DNA of 64,000 nt from HGM04593 sp964458275 (GCA_964458275.1 CAYWIE010000004.1:1-64000); one strand, 5' to 3'; positions 50,154 to 59,486 are shown, counted from the first letter of the stretch. The notes: generated from the sequence alone by a model not told the origin. A program made the numbers and translations.

Positions 50154-51122
50154 ATGATAAAAGTTGGAATTATTGGTGGAGCAGGTTATACAGCAGGCGA
50201 ACTTATACGTCTGCTGCTCAACCACCCCGAAGTAGAAATAGTTTTTATAAACAGCAGCAGCAATGCCGGCAACCGCATCACAGATGTGCATTGCGGACTC
50301 TTGGGCGAGACGGATCTTACATTCACCGATCAGTTGCCCTTCGATGCGATAGATGTGCTCTTCTTCTGCACGGCCCATGGCGATACAAAGAAATTCCTTG
50401 AGCGCGAGCAGTTGCCCGATGAGCTCAAGGTCATCGACCTCTCTATGGACTTCCGTCTGAAGAGCCCCGAACACGACTTCATATACGGTCTTCCCGAACT
50501 CAACCGTCGCGACACATGCAAACGCCGTTATGTAGCCAATCCCGGCTGTTTCGCAACCTGCATAGAGCTTGGACTTCTGCCGTTGGCAAAGGAGCATCTT
50601 CTCAATGGCGACGTTTCGGTAAATGCCATCACCGGTTCAACAGGCGCAGGCGTGAAGCCTTCGACAACCACACATTTCAGCTGGCGCAACAACAATATGA
50701 GCATCTACAAGCCTTTCGAGCATCAGCATGTGCCTGAGATTATGCAGAGCATCAAACAGTTGCAGCCCGACTTTGATGGTTCAATTGATTTTATCCCCTA
50801 TCGTGGTGACTTTGCACGCGGAATTTTTGCAACCCTTGTTGTGAAGTGCGACCTCGACATTGAGACAATCAAAAAGCTCTATATAAGCTACTATGAGCGC
50901 GACTCGTTTACACACGTGGTCGACAAGCCCGTAGACCTCAAGCAGGTTGTAAACACAAACAAGTGTCTTATCCACTTGCAGAAGTTTGGCAACAAACTGC
51001 TTATAACATCGGTGATAGACAATCTTCTGAAGGGTGCCAGCGGACAGGCAGTGCACAATATGAACCTGCTTTTCGGACTCGAAGAGACAGTTGGTCTTCG
51101 TCTGAAACCTTCAGCGTTCTAA
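50154..51122 (+). CDS. argC: N-acyl-gamma-glutamyl-phosphate reductase
   Basis: Reduces N-acylglutamyl phosphate with NADPH to the semialdehyde. The 322 residues carry KVGIIGGAGYTAGELIRLLL (nucleotide loop), VLFFCTAHGDTKKFLE, VIDLSMDFRL, the catalytic cysteine region RYVANPGCFATCIELGLLPL around residue 125-145, and AITGSTGAGVKPSTTTHFSW. In this phylum the acyl group may be succinyl. It is part of the arg operon, 17 bases before argD. Confidence 0.95.
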   Translation: MIKVGIIGGAGYTAGELIRLLLNHPEVEIVFINSSSNAGNRITDVHCGLLGETDLTFTDQLPFDAIDVLFFCTAHGDTKKFLEREQLPDELKVIDLSMDFRLKSPEHDFIYGLPELNRRDTCKRRYVANPGCFATCIELGLLPLAKEHLLNGDVSVNAITGSTGAGVKPSTTTHFSWRNNNMSIYKPFEHQHVPEIMQSIKQLQPDFDGSIDFIPYRGDFARGIFATLVVKCDLDIETIKKLYISYYERDSFTHVVDKPVDLKQVVNTNKCLIHLQKFGNKLLITSVIDNLLKGASGQAVHNMNLLFGLEETVGLRLKPSAF

Positions 51123-51139
51123 ATAAATAACAGATACTT

Positions 51140-52264
51140 ATGGACTTATATAACGTATATCCCCTTTTCGACATTAATATAGTAAAGGGCGAGGGCTGCA
51201 AGGTGTGGGACGACAAAGGTACCGAATATCTCGACCTCTATGGCGGTCATGCGGTAATCTCCATCGGACATGCCCACCCGCATTATGTTGAATCTATTTC
51301 GTCGCAGGTGCAGAAACTTGGTTTCTACTCAAACTCGGTGATAAACAAATTGCAGTCGGCTGTAGCCGAAAAGCTCGGTCGTCTGTCGGGTTATGAGGAT
51401 TACAGTGCATTCTTTGTGAACTCAGGCGCTGAGGCAAACGAGAATGCATTGAAACTGGCATCTTTCACCAATGGACGCACACGTGTGATTTCTTTCAAAA
51501 AGGCGTTCCATGGACGTACATCGCTGGCGGTTGAGGTTACAGACAATGCAAAGATTATTGCTCCTATCAACAGCAATAGCCATGCAACCTATCTCCCCTT
51601 GAACGATATTGAGGCAGTACGCACAGAACTTGCCAAAGGCGACGTTGCGGCTGTCATCATAGAGGGTATTCAGGGTATCGGAGGCATTGTTGTTCCGCAG
51701 CCCGAATTCCTGCAACAGTTGCAGAAAGCATGTGAGGAGACCGGTACAGTGCTTGTGCTCGATGAAATTCAGAGTGGATACTGCCGTAGCGGAAAATTCT
51801 TTGCCCATCAGTGGGCTGGCATACGCCCCGACATTATAACAGTGGCAAAGGGCATTGCCAACGGATTTCCTATGGGTGCAGTGCTCATAAGCCCCAAGTT
51901 CACCCCTGTGTTCGGACAGTTGGGAACCACATTCGGCGGCAATCATCTTGCTTGTGCAGCGGCTCAGGCGGTACTCGATGTCATAGAGGACGAGAATCTT
52001 CTTGACAATGTGAATAAGGTGGGCGACTATCTTATTGCGGAGCTGAAGAAATTCTCTGCCATCAAAGAGGTTCGCGGCAAGGGATTGATGATTGGTCTCG
52101 AATTCGAAGAGCCCATCAAGGAGATTCGCACCCGTCTGCTTTTCGAGGAGCATGTCTTCACAGGTGTCAGCGGTACGAATGTAATCCGTCTGCTTCCTCC
52201 TTTGAGCCTAAGCATGGAGCAGGCTGCGGAGTTTATTGCCCGCTTGAAAAAGGTGCTGGGATAA
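51140..52264 (+). CDS. argD: N-acylornithine aminotransferase
   Basis: PLP-dependent transaminase that makes N-acylornithine. The 374 residues show GCKVWDDKGTEYLDLYGGHA, NSGAEANENALKLAS, FHGRTSLAVEVTDN, VLDEIQSGYCRSGKFFAHQW (PLP-binding aspartate) and the Schiff-base lysine in ITVAKGIANGFPMGA. In Bacteroidetes the substrate is probably the succinylated intermediate, as inferred from the known N-succinylornithine transcarbamylase. It is the last gene of the operon in the window, followed by a terminator. argB and the transcarbamylase gene are not here. Confidence 0.94.
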   Translation: MDLYNVYPLFDINIVKGEGCKVWDDKGTEYLDLYGGHAVISIGHAHPHYVESISSQVQKLGFYSNSVINKLQSAVAEKLGRLSGYEDYSAFFVNSGAEANENALKLASFTNGRTRVISFKKAFHGRTSLAVEVTDNAKIIAPINSNSHATYLPLNDIEAVRTELAKGDVAAVIIEGIQGIGGIVVPQPEFLQQLQKACEETGTVLVLDEIQSGYCRSGKFFAHQWAGIRPDIITVAKGIANGFPMGAVLISPKFTPVFGQLGTTFGGNHLACAAAQAVLDVIEDENLLDNVNKVGDYLIAELKKFSAIKEVRGKGLMIGLEFEEPIKEIRTRLLFEEHVFTGVSGTNVIRLLPPLSLSMEQAAEFIARLKKVLG

Positions 52265-52278
52265 TAATTCCGATATGT

Positions 52279-52334
52279 CATCATAATAAAAGCATTGCGG
52301 CATATAAGTACGCCGCAATGCTTTTATTATGATG
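52279..52334 (+). terminator. Terminator of the arg operon
   Basis: A 23-bp perfect stem (52279-52301 with 52312-52334) around a 10-base loop, starting 15 bases after argD. The lower stem includes AATAAAA/TTTTATT. It is one of several unusually long perfect-stem terminators in the window. Confidence 0.9.
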
Positions 52335-52368
52335 CTTACAGTGGAGACAGTCCCCGAATAATCCCTAA

Positions 52369-52388
52369 ATAAATTTTAAACAGCTTCT
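52369..52388. repeat. Solo end of the dispersed element upstream of galE
   Basis: AATAAATTTTAAACAGCTTC matches the right terminal repeat of the element at 43222 with one base insertion. No left partner is found; the arg terminator occupies that side. It lies some 25 bases upstream of the galE promoter. Confidence 0.55.
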
Positions 52389-52410
52389 TGTAATAAACCC
52401 GATTAATAAT

Positions 52411-52440
52411 TTTGATGTTGCATAAAATGTATTAATTTTG
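52411..52440 (+). promoter_or_regulatory. galE promoter
   Basis: TTTG (52411-52414) and TAATTTTG (52433-52440) are 18 bases apart and about 100 bases before the galE start. Both boxes are consensus. Confidence 0.65.
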
Positions 52441-52542
52441 CGATAGTTTAGAGAATGTTGGATTTTTTTCATAGAGATGACATCTCTAATTGTAAACAAG
52501 GCTATTGATGCAATATATACAAACCATAATAAACAAACTGAA

Positions 52543-53559
52543 ATGAAAATTCTATTGACAGGTGGTGCGGGCTTCATCGGAAGTCACACCTTGATTGAAC
52601 TTACAGAAGCCGGTCATGAGGCTGTAGTAGTTGACAACTTGGACAACTCTTCTCCCATCTCACTGAAGCGCGTGGCTAAGATTATCGGAAAGGATGTACC
52701 TTTCTACAAGGTTGACATCCGCGATCGCGAAGGCTTGCAGAAGGTGTTCGACGAGCACAAGTTCGATGCTTGTATCCACTTTGCCGGTTTGAAGGCTGTG
52801 GGTGAGAGCTGTGCCAAGCCTCTTGAGTATTACGAGAACAACATGAATGGTACATTCGTTCTTGTTGACGTAATGCGTAAGAATGGTTGCAAGAATATCA
52901 TTTTCTCTTCAAGTGCAACCGTATACGGCGATCCCGCTATCATTCCTATCACAGAAGAGTGCCCCAAAGGAAAATGTACAAACCCCTACGGGCAGACAAA
53001 ATCTATGCTTGAGGAGGTTCTTTTGGATGTTCAGAAGGCAGACAACGAGTGGAATGTAGTGCTTCTCCGTTACTTCAACCCCATTGGTGCACACAAGAGC
53101 GGTACAATCGGCGAGAATCCCAACGGCATTCCCAACAACTTGATGCCTTACATTACACAGACAGCTGTGGGCAAACGTGCCGAACTTGGAGTTTTCGGTG
53201 ATGACTATGATACACACGATGGTACAGGTGTACGCGACTACATCCACGTGGTAGACCTCGCTCGCGCTCACGTTGCTGCATTGAAGGCAATTGTAGAGAA
53301 GAAGGGTGCTGCTGTTTACAACATCGGTACAGGCCATGGTTATTCTGTGCTCGACGTTGTGAAGGCTTTCGAGAAGGTAAACGGTGTTCCCGTTCCCTAT
53401 TCAATCAAGCCCCGTCGTCCGGGCGACATCGCCACATGTTACTGCAACCCCGCAAAGGCTGAGGCAGAACTCGGATGGAAAGCCGAATTCGGTATCGAGG
53501 AGATGTGCCGCGACAGCTGGAACTGGCAGAAGAACAATCCCAACGGATTCGAGGAATAA
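52543..53559 (+). CDS. galE: UDP-glucose 4-epimerase
   Basis: Interconverts UDP-glucose and UDP-galactose for galactose use and surface glycans. The 338 residues begin KILLTGGAGFIGSHTLIELT (NAD loop), then VVDNLDNSS, IHFAGLKAVGESCAKPLEYY, SSSATVYGDP, and the catalytic NPYGQTKSMLEEVL (Y-x3-K), FNPIGAHKSGTIGENPNGIP and GTGVRDYIHVVDLARAHVAA. I start at the ATG at 52543; a longer reading adds 22 unrelated residues to the front. It is a single-gene unit with its own promoter and a shared terminator. Confidence 0.95.
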   Translation: MKILLTGGAGFIGSHTLIELTEAGHEAVVVDNLDNSSPISLKRVAKIIGKDVPFYKVDIRDREGLQKVFDEHKFDACIHFAGLKAVGESCAKPLEYYENNMNGTFVLVDVMRKNGCKNIIFSSSATVYGDPAIIPITEECPKGKCTNPYGQTKSMLEEVLLDVQKADNEWNVVLLRYFNPIGAHKSGTIGENPNGIPNNLMPYITQTAVGKRAELGVFGDDYDTHDGTGVRDYIHVVDLARAHVAALKAIVEKKGAAVYNIGTGHGYSVLDVVKAFEKVNGVPVPYSIKPRRPGDIATCYCNPAKAEAELGWKAEFGIEEMCRDSWNWQKNNPNGFEE

Positions 53560-53571
53560 TATATAGCTTAT

Positions 53572-53621
53572 CCCTATCAACATCAAAAGCGCCTTGCAAG
53601 GCGCTTTTGATGTTGATAGGG
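53572..53621. terminator. 50-base perfect palindrome, bidirectional terminator
   Basis: Two 25-base arms meet without a spacer (53572-53596 and 53597-53621); the centre GCCTTGCAAGGC would open as a small loop. It begins 12 bases after galE and lies between convergent galE and the sufE block. The AAAAGC/GCTTTT section gives T-rich tracts on both strands. Confidence 0.85.
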
Positions 53622-53690
53622 GCTTCGTGCCGCTTCAAGAAACGTTTGTTATATCCATATATATTTCTATAGTGGATTGCTGTATTTTTC

Positions 53691-54125
53691 CTACATCTGT
53701 TCTTTCTTTGCTTTGAATGCAAGCGCATATATGCGCATCTGCTTAATCATAGAGACAAGTCCGTTGCTGCGTGTAGGTGAGAGATGTTCTTTCAGTCCGA
53801 TTGCCTCAACAAAGTATGGCTCGTTGTCGAGAATCTCTTCGGGTGTGTGTCCTGAGTAGACCTTCACAAGCAACGAAACAATGCCTTTTACTATCAGTGC
53901 GTCGCTTTCGGCAAGGAAGCGTACAGTACCGTCCTCCATGAGGTCGGCTTGCAGCCACACACGGCTCTGGCAACCTTCAATCAGATTGTCGTCGCTTTTA
54001 TATTCTTCTTCCAATGGCGGCTGTTCGCTGCCGAGGTCAATCAACAGCTGATAGCGGTCCATCCAATCGTCGAATGTGCTGAATTCTTCGATTATCTCCT
54101 CCTGTTTCTCTTTTATGGTGCTCAT
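53691..54125 (-). CDS. sufE: SufE-family sulfur acceptor
   Basis: Accepts persulfide sulfur from a cysteine desulfurase (SufS or CsdA) for iron-sulfur cluster assembly. The 144 residues contain the active-site cysteine C52 in DDNLIEGCQSRVWLQADLM and the typical GLKEHLSPTRSNGLVSMIKQ. Length is normal. It is the last gene of a minus-strand series, 15 bases after the glutaminyl cyclase gene. No sufS is in the window. Confidence 0.93.
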   Translation of the reverse strand: MSTIKEKQEEIIEEFSTFDDWMDRYQLLIDLGSEQPPLEEEYKSDDNLIEGCQSRVWLQADLMEDGTVRFLAESDALIVKGIVSLLVKVYSGHTPEEILDNEPYFVEAIGLKEHLSPTRSNGLVSMIKQMRIYALAFKAKKEQM

Positions 54126-54140
54126 TGTTAATTCTCTTTG

Positions 54141-55160
54141 TTATCTTCTCTTTTCGTTATAAATAACGGCAAGTACAGTCTCGCCTACGGCGCGAAGGCT
54201 CTCGCGGTCAATCCAGTCCATGTCGTCCTTTATCGTATGGTGATATTTGCCAAAGCCGTTCTCACTCTCATTGTCGTAGTTGATAATGTCTACACAGGGC
54301 AATCCCATGAATTCGTTTACATAGAAGTGGTCGTCGGTAACGTACCCGCCTTTTTCGTTAATGAAATATTTTGCGTGCCCAATCTTGTGTGCCATATCCC
54401 ATATTTTGTCGACAATATTGCCGGCATATGCCACAGAGATGCCCTCTTTGTAGAATGTGGAGCCGGGTGCTCCTACAAGGTCGAGCAGTATGCCGTAGCG
54501 GGCATTGTAGCCGCTCTTGTGGGGGCGGCGCGACCAATATTGCGAGCCTAAAGCCCATGAGTGGTCCATGCTCTCTCTTGTGGGGTCGTCGTCAGCATTG
54601 TGGGTGCCGTAATCCTCAGCGTCGAAGAGGATTATGTCTATTCCCAATTCCGTCGGGACGGTGGAGAGGGCACGTGCAATCTCCATCAGCACTCCTACTC
54701 CGCTTGCGCCGTCGTTGGCGCCGAGAATAGGCGTACGATGTTTTGATGCGTTGGGGTCAGAGTCTGCCCACGGACGGCTGTCCCAATGGGCGCAGAGCAT
54801 TATGCGGCTTTTGTTCTCAGGCTGGAACTGCGCGATTATGTTGCGTGCCTGAAGCTTTGTGCCGTCGTATGCTACAAGTTCTGTCTCTTGGTTGATAACC
54901 TCGGCACCATACTCTTTGAACTTTGATGCGAGGTAGTCGCCGCAGGCGCGGTGCTCCTTGCTGTTGGGTACGCGGGGACCGAAGTCTACTTGCGCTTTCA
55001 CAAATGAATAGGCACTGTCGGCATTGAACGCAGGGACAACCATAGCTGCGGCAACAGTTTCAGGCTGTGCTGTGGCGGTCTTCTCTTTTTCGGCGTTCCC
55101 TTTGCAGCCTGTCGCTATCAGTGCAGCCATGCAGAGTATGACAGAAAATATTTTTTTCAT
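54141..55160 (-). CDS. M28-family lipoprotein, bacterial type II glutaminyl cyclase
   Basis: Zinc enzyme that cyclises N-terminal glutamine to pyroglutamate on exported proteins. The 339 residues begin with a lipoprotein signal, MKKIFSVILCMAALIATGCK. The M28 layout follows: IMLCAHWDSRPWADSDPNAS, ILGANDGASGVGVLMEIARA (zinc aspartate), GIDIILFDAEDYGTHNADDD (zinc glutamate), and KYHHTIKDDMDWIDRESL (zinc histidine). These match the Porphyromonas and Bacteroides glutaminyl cyclases more than M28 aminopeptidases. It overlaps cysS by one base (TAATG). Several signal peptides in this window appear to be cut just before glutamine, so substrates are at hand. Confidence 0.86.
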   Translation of the reverse strand: MKKIFSVILCMAALIATGCKGNAEKEKTATAQPETVAAAMVVPAFNADSAYSFVKAQVDFGPRVPNSKEHRACGDYLASKFKEYGAEVINQETELVAYDGTKLQARNIIAQFQPENKSRIMLCAHWDSRPWADSDPNASKHRTPILGANDGASGVGVLMEIARALSTVPTELGIDIILFDAEDYGTHNADDDPTRESMDHSWALGSQYWSRRPHKSGYNARYGILLDLVGAPGSTFYKEGISVAYAGNIVDKIWDMAHKIGHAKYFINEKGGYVTDDHFYVNEFMGLPCVDIINYDNESENGFGKYHHTIKDDMDWIDRESLRAVGETVLAVIYNEKRR

Positions 55161-56635
55161 TATTTGTTCAGTTTCCAGGTGGTGCCGTCTTTTGTGTCCT
55201 TAATCTCGAAGCCGAGTGCGGCGAGGGTGTCGCGTATCTTGTCGCTGGTAGCCCAGTCTTTGTTCGCTTTTGCAACGAGACGCTGTTCGAGCAGCATGTC
55301 TACAACCTTTCCGAATGCCTCTTCGCGGCCGTTTGACGAGCCTCGCTCTTCGCGCAGACCGAGAATGTCGAACATGAAGAGATTGTATGTCTCTTTCAGC
55401 TCTGCAAGGTCGGCTGCCGAGATTGTTGCTTTCTTGTCTGCAATCTGGTTGATTGCGCGTGAAGCATCGAAGAGGTGCGAAATTACAAGTGCTGTGTTCA
55501 TGTCGTCGTTCATTGCATCGTAGCATTTCTTGCGGAGCGATGAAACTTCTACTGTCGTTTCTGCTCCTGCTGCAATGCCGTTGAGGGTCTTCAGTGCATC
55601 CATCAGGCGCTGCAATCCCTTTTCTGATGCTTGCAGTGCGTCGTTGCTGAAGTCTACAGTGCTGCGATAGTGTGCCTGCAGGATGAAGAAGCGTATGGTC
55701 ATGGGCGAGTAAGCCTGTGCGAGCAGTTTGTGTGTGCCCTCGAAGAATTCTGAGAGTGTGATGAAGTTGCCCAATGATTTTCCCATCTTCGTGCCGTTGA
55801 TGGTTATCATGTTGTTGTGCATCCAATATTTAACTACCTGATGTCCCATTGCTGCCACGCCCTGTGCGATTTCACATTCGTGGTGGGGGAATACAAGGTC
55901 CATGCCGCCGCCGTGTATGTCGAAGTCTTCGCCGAGGTACTTGCGTCCCATGGCTGTACATTCGCAGTGCCATCCGGGGAATCCGTCGCTCCACGGAGAG
56001 GGCCAGCGCATAATGTGTTCGGGTTGTGCGCATTTCCACAGTGCAAAGTCGGCGGGATTGCGTTTTTCGCTCTGTCCGTCAAGTTCGCGTGTGGTGTTGA
56101 GTACGTCGTCGAGGTTGCGTCCCGAAAGGATGCCGTACTTGTGTGCCTTATCGTATTTGGAGACATCGAAGTATACCGACCCTTCGCTGACGTATGCAAA
56201 GCCGTTGTCGATTATCTCCTTGACAAGTTCTATCTGCTCTATGATGTGTCCCGATGCGTGAGGCTCAATGCTGGGGGGGAGTACATTCAGCGCTTCCATT
56301 GCTTTGTGGTAGCGCAGGGTGTAGTATTGTACCACTTCCATTGGTTCAAGCTGTTCGAGACGTGCCTTTTTTGCTATTTTGTCCTCGCCCTCGTCTGCAT
56401 CGTGCTCAAGATGGCCTACATCTGTGATGTTTCTTACGTAGCGTACCTTGTAGCCGATGTTTGTGAGGTAGCGGAATAGCACGTCAAATGTTATTGCAGG
56501 GCGTGCATGTCCTAAATGGGCGTCGCCGTAGACGGTGGGACCGCAGACGTAGAGTCCTACGTTGGGTGCGTTCAGGGGTACGAATTCTTCTTTTTTACGC
56601 GTCAGCGTATTGTATATCATGAATTTGTTTTCCAT
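55160..56635 (-). CDS. cysS: Cysteinyl-tRNA synthetase
   Basis: Charges tRNA-Cys. The 491 residues are normal. Seen are the zinc and HIGH region NVGLYVCGPTVYGDAHLGHA, GWHCECTAMGRKYLG (zinc-binding), GGMDLVFPHHECEIAQ, the KMSKS-type loop INGTKMGKSLGNFITL, and the helical tRNA-binding C-terminus ending FEIKDTKDGTTWKLNK. The stop codon and the next start form TAATG, so translation to the glutaminyl cyclase is coupled. Confidence 0.97.
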   Translation of the reverse strand: MENKFMIYNTLTRKKEEFVPLNAPNVGLYVCGPTVYGDAHLGHARPAITFDVLFRYLTNIGYKVRYVRNITDVGHLEHDADEGEDKIAKKARLEQLEPMEVVQYYTLRYHKAMEALNVLPPSIEPHASGHIIEQIELVKEIIDNGFAYVSEGSVYFDVSKYDKAHKYGILSGRNLDDVLNTTRELDGQSEKRNPADFALWKCAQPEHIMRWPSPWSDGFPGWHCECTAMGRKYLGEDFDIHGGGMDLVFPHHECEIAQGVAAMGHQVVKYWMHNNMITINGTKMGKSLGNFITLSEFFEGTHKLLAQAYSPMTIRFFILQAHYRSTVDFSNDALQASEKGLQRLMDALKTLNGIAAGAETTVEVSSLRKKCYDAMNDDMNTALVISHLFDASRAINQIADKKATISAADLAELKETYNLFMFDILGLREERGSSNGREEAFGKVVDMLLEQRLVAKANKDWATSDKIRDTLAALGFEIKDTKDGTTWKLNK

Positions 56636-56661
56636 AGGAGTATGTTGTTTGCTTGTTAATT

Positions 56662-57483
56662 CTATTTTTGTGGCATCAGCGGGTATAGCAGTCCGCGATA
56701 GCTTGTGAGTTTGGCTTTTGCAGAGCCGAAGTTCAGTGCAAGGTCGAGCAGTATGGGGAGCTTGTTGGCATCGTCTGTTACGTGGAAGTTTACAATATCC
56801 TGCTCCTTCCCTTTCTTGTCATATTCAACAAGTGATACTGTTATGCAGTTGTATTTTATCTCCTTGTCGCTCTCCATGACTGTCTTTCCGCGATATATAA
56901 GGTGTTGTGTCTCTATCCGTTTGCCGGTTGCAACGGGGAAGGAGAGACGTTCGCCCTTTTTCATTTTCGAAAAGTCTATGGTGCGGGCATAGGCGAGCAG
57001 GCTCATCATGTCGTATACGGGTGTTGCACTTTTGTCCGTCCGTTGGCGTATCTCTTCTTTGTTGCGGCGGAAGCTTTGCCGGATGGTTATGCTGTCCTTG
57101 TCGCTGTAGTCGTACCAGACCTGATTGAGGTAGTAGTGTTTGCCCTCTTCTGAGGCCTTGCGATAGTAGAGGGGACGCATGTCAGGCGTGAATATGGTTG
57201 TCAGCGTGTCGCGCATCTTGAAGAAAGCGTCGGCGCGACGGTTGGTGCTGCTCAACAGTGACATATACATCGCCTTCTTGCCTTCGAAGATGGTGTCGCG
57301 TATGATGAGTCCGGCATTTCCGGCTCTTACCCATACGAATTTCCAGTTGAAGTAAAGGTTACATTCAAGCGTTTCGCCGGCTTTGAAGGCTGGCTTGGTC
57401 CTTATTGTTGCAGCATTTGAAGAGATAGCTGTGATGAAAACTATCAGTGTGAATATCAATATGCTTATCTTGTGTCTTTTCAT
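56662..57483 (-). CDS. DUF3108 family periplasmic protein
   Basis: A 273-residue exported protein with a signal peptide (MKRHKISILIFTLIVFITAI followed by SSNA). DUF3108 hallmarks are visible: AFKAGETLECNLYFNWKFVW, VRAGNAGLIIRDTIFEGKKA, MYMSLLSSTNRRADAFFKMR, DMRPLYYRKASEEGKHYYLN, and PVYDMMSLLAYARTIDFSKM. The family has no confirmed function. It starts 2 bases after the Ig-like lipoprotein gene ends and precedes cysS by 26, so it is in a shared transcript. Confidence 0.88.
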   Translation of the reverse strand: MKRHKISILIFTLIVFITAISSNAATIRTKPAFKAGETLECNLYFNWKFVWVRAGNAGLIIRDTIFEGKKAMYMSLLSSTNRRADAFFKMRDTLTTIFTPDMRPLYYRKASEEGKHYYLNQVWYDYSDKDSITIRQSFRRNKEEIRQRTDKSATPVYDMMSLLAYARTIDFSKMKKGERLSFPVATGKRIETQHLIYRGKTVMESDKEIKYNCITVSLVEYDKKGKEQDIVNFHVTDDANKLPILLDLALNFGSAKAKLTSYRGLLYPLMPQK

Positions 57484-57485
57484 TT

Positions 57486-59408
57486 TTATTTGAATTTGCG
57501 TTCAGCGTTTCTGTTACGTTTCGCTTTTTTACGCTCCGGTTTCTGCTTAGTTATTTCCAACGGCTTTTGCTTTTCGGGCGCAAGCTTGATGTTCCAGTCG
57601 TCCTGATCGTACTCGAACATGGCGCGCAGTTCTATCGGACGGGGATAGTAATACATGTATTCGGGCTGGCGTTTCTCGTCGTAGCTGCCGGTATCCCATT
57701 TGCCGTTGCCGTTGCTGTCCATGAAGAGCCGCATGTAGTATTTTTCGGGACGCACGAAATAGAAAGAGCATCTGTTCTTCTCTGTGCGTTGCGATGCTAC
57801 GGGGTTGCCTTCTTTGTTGAGCAGCTCGACTACGGCGTTGTTTGCCGTGCCCGGGATGTTAAGATGCAGCACTGCATATTCGTCAAGTGTCTTGTACTTT
57901 ATCTCCTGGCTTATTGCATGTGTGGTGCTGCCGTACAGTCCTTTGAATGCAGCCGAGTCTATCTCAATCTTGTATTGTTCTCCGGGACGCCATTCGGCAT
58001 ATATTATGTAGTCGCGTATGTTCTTTTCCGATTGGCGGAATACGTATGGTATCGGCGTTGCTACCGAGTCGACGATTAGGCTCAGGTGTATAGCTGAGGT
58101 GTCTATCGCTGTCAGCGGCTGTTCGAACGTTATTACGCAGTTGTTGTTGAGGTCCATTGCCGAACCTATGTTTGTCTTTATTTTCAGCGGCTCGACGGGA
58201 GGAATGTATTTGGGAGGATTCTCCTTGTCGTAGCCTTTTTCCCGGCGTGCGGCTTTGAGGAACGCTTTTTCTGCCTCTTCGAATCTTTGTTTCTCTTCTT
58301 CGAGGATGCGTGCACGGCTTTTGCGGGGAATCAGTCTCACTGTGTCGCTGCGTGGATGGTATATTTCCATCGAGTCGGGCGACATGTATGTTATCTCTAC
58401 TGTGAGGGTGTCTCTGTTGTATATTGTGCTGTCCTTTATCCAATACAGAATAGTGTCGTTGGTAGCGTTAGCCTCTGCTATGAACGCATCATCGGCATTG
58501 AAATCCAAACCGCGTATAGTGGGCAGAGTGTCTGCGGCTTCAGAGAAGAAGAGCTTGAAGTTCTTGTGATTGTCGCGCGGGTTTTTTATAAGGTATTGCT
58601 GTTTCAGCGGGACCTGGAAGGCGCGCAATACGATGTTGTCGGGTTGCAGACGAGTGTATTTCACCCTCTTCACTGTGTCGATTGTGAGGCTGTCGTGCCA
58701 TACAGTGTCGTTGCGCCATGCGGGGGTGGCAAAGGGTACAACGAGCGAATCGAGGTATGCAATCTTTTCGCTTTTCTGGTCGAACTTGTAGTTGCCGTTT
58801 GCATCGGCGAGGGCGTACATGCGGTATTTGCCGGGCGCGATGCCGCGCATGTAGAAGCGTCCGCGACTGTCGGTGCGTGATATGCGCTCAAAGGGCTTGG
58901 TCTTGAAGGCGCTGTCCGAGAGGTCGCTGTGAATGCCTACAAGTATGCCTTTTATGGGTTCGAGGTTCGATGCTTCGAGCACAGTTCCTGATACTCCAAG
59001 CGTGTCGACTGTGTTGCCGGTGGAGAATACGAACGAGAATGCCTCTAACGGGTTGTTCTCGTTGTTGTCCACTATGGCATCGTTGAAGTCTATTGTGTAC
59101 GTGGTTGATGGCTTGAGGCTGTCGAGCAGTTCCACGCTGATACGTTTGCCGTTGGCCTTTATTTCGGGCTGCTGCATCTGCGGGGGGGAGACAACTATCT
59201 TTTCGTATGCGTTCTGCAATTTTATGAATTCGTCAAACTCAAGCGTTATCTTGTTTTCCGAAGCGTTTGTGGCATTGGCTCCAGGGGTGGATGTCAGAAA
59301 AATCGGGGGGGTCTCGTCGTATGGACCTCCGTCGGGTGTACCTATGCTTGCGCAGGCTGCAACAAGCAGTATTGCTGTATATATTATTATGCTATTCTTT
59401 AAAGACAT
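57486..59408 (-). CDS. Lipoprotein with Ig-like domain, Bacteroidota type
   Basis: A 640-residue envelope protein. The N-terminus SIIIYTAILLVAACASIGTP is a lipobox signal, followed by a conserved GGPYDETPPIFLTSTPGAN and an SbsA-like Ig domain (about 35-140, ITLEFDEFIKLQNAYEKIVV). A second beta-sandwich region (about 145-240) contains GKYRMYALADANGNYKFDQK, a CNA-B or SpaA-like strand pattern, and a similar FMDSNGNGKWDTGSYDEKRQ occurs near residue 575. A charged helical stretch sits at about 375-410 and the tail is strongly basic. Conserved in Bacteroidetes without a known function; a surface or cell-envelope structural role is likely. Confidence 0.83.
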   Translation of the reverse strand: MSLKNSIIIYTAILLVAACASIGTPDGGPYDETPPIFLTSTPGANATNASENKITLEFDEFIKLQNAYEKIVVSPPQMQQPEIKANGKRISVELLDSLKPSTTYTIDFNDAIVDNNENNPLEAFSFVFSTGNTVDTLGVSGTVLEASNLEPIKGILVGIHSDLSDSAFKTKPFERISRTDSRGRFYMRGIAPGKYRMYALADANGNYKFDQKSEKIAYLDSLVVPFATPAWRNDTVWHDSLTIDTVKRVKYTRLQPDNIVLRAFQVPLKQQYLIKNPRDNHKNFKLFFSEAADTLPTIRGLDFNADDAFIAEANATNDTILYWIKDSTIYNRDTLTVEITYMSPDSMEIYHPRSDTVRLIPRKSRARILEEEKQRFEEAEKAFLKAARREKGYDKENPPKYIPPVEPLKIKTNIGSAMDLNNNCVITFEQPLTAIDTSAIHLSLIVDSVATPIPYVFRQSEKNIRDYIIYAEWRPGEQYKIEIDSAAFKGLYGSTTHAISQEIKYKTLDEYAVLHLNIPGTANNAVVELLNKEGNPVASQRTEKNRCSFYFVRPEKYYMRLFMDSNGNGKWDTGSYDEKRQPEYMYYYPRPIELRAMFEYDQDDWNIKLAPEKQKPLEITKQKPERKKAKRNRNAERKFK

Positions 59409-59486
59409 AGCTTTTTGCTTTTGTTTTTGGGCGGGTTCTTCTTACCCCGTTGTTATTAATATCAGGAACCGTTACGATAGAGCTCC

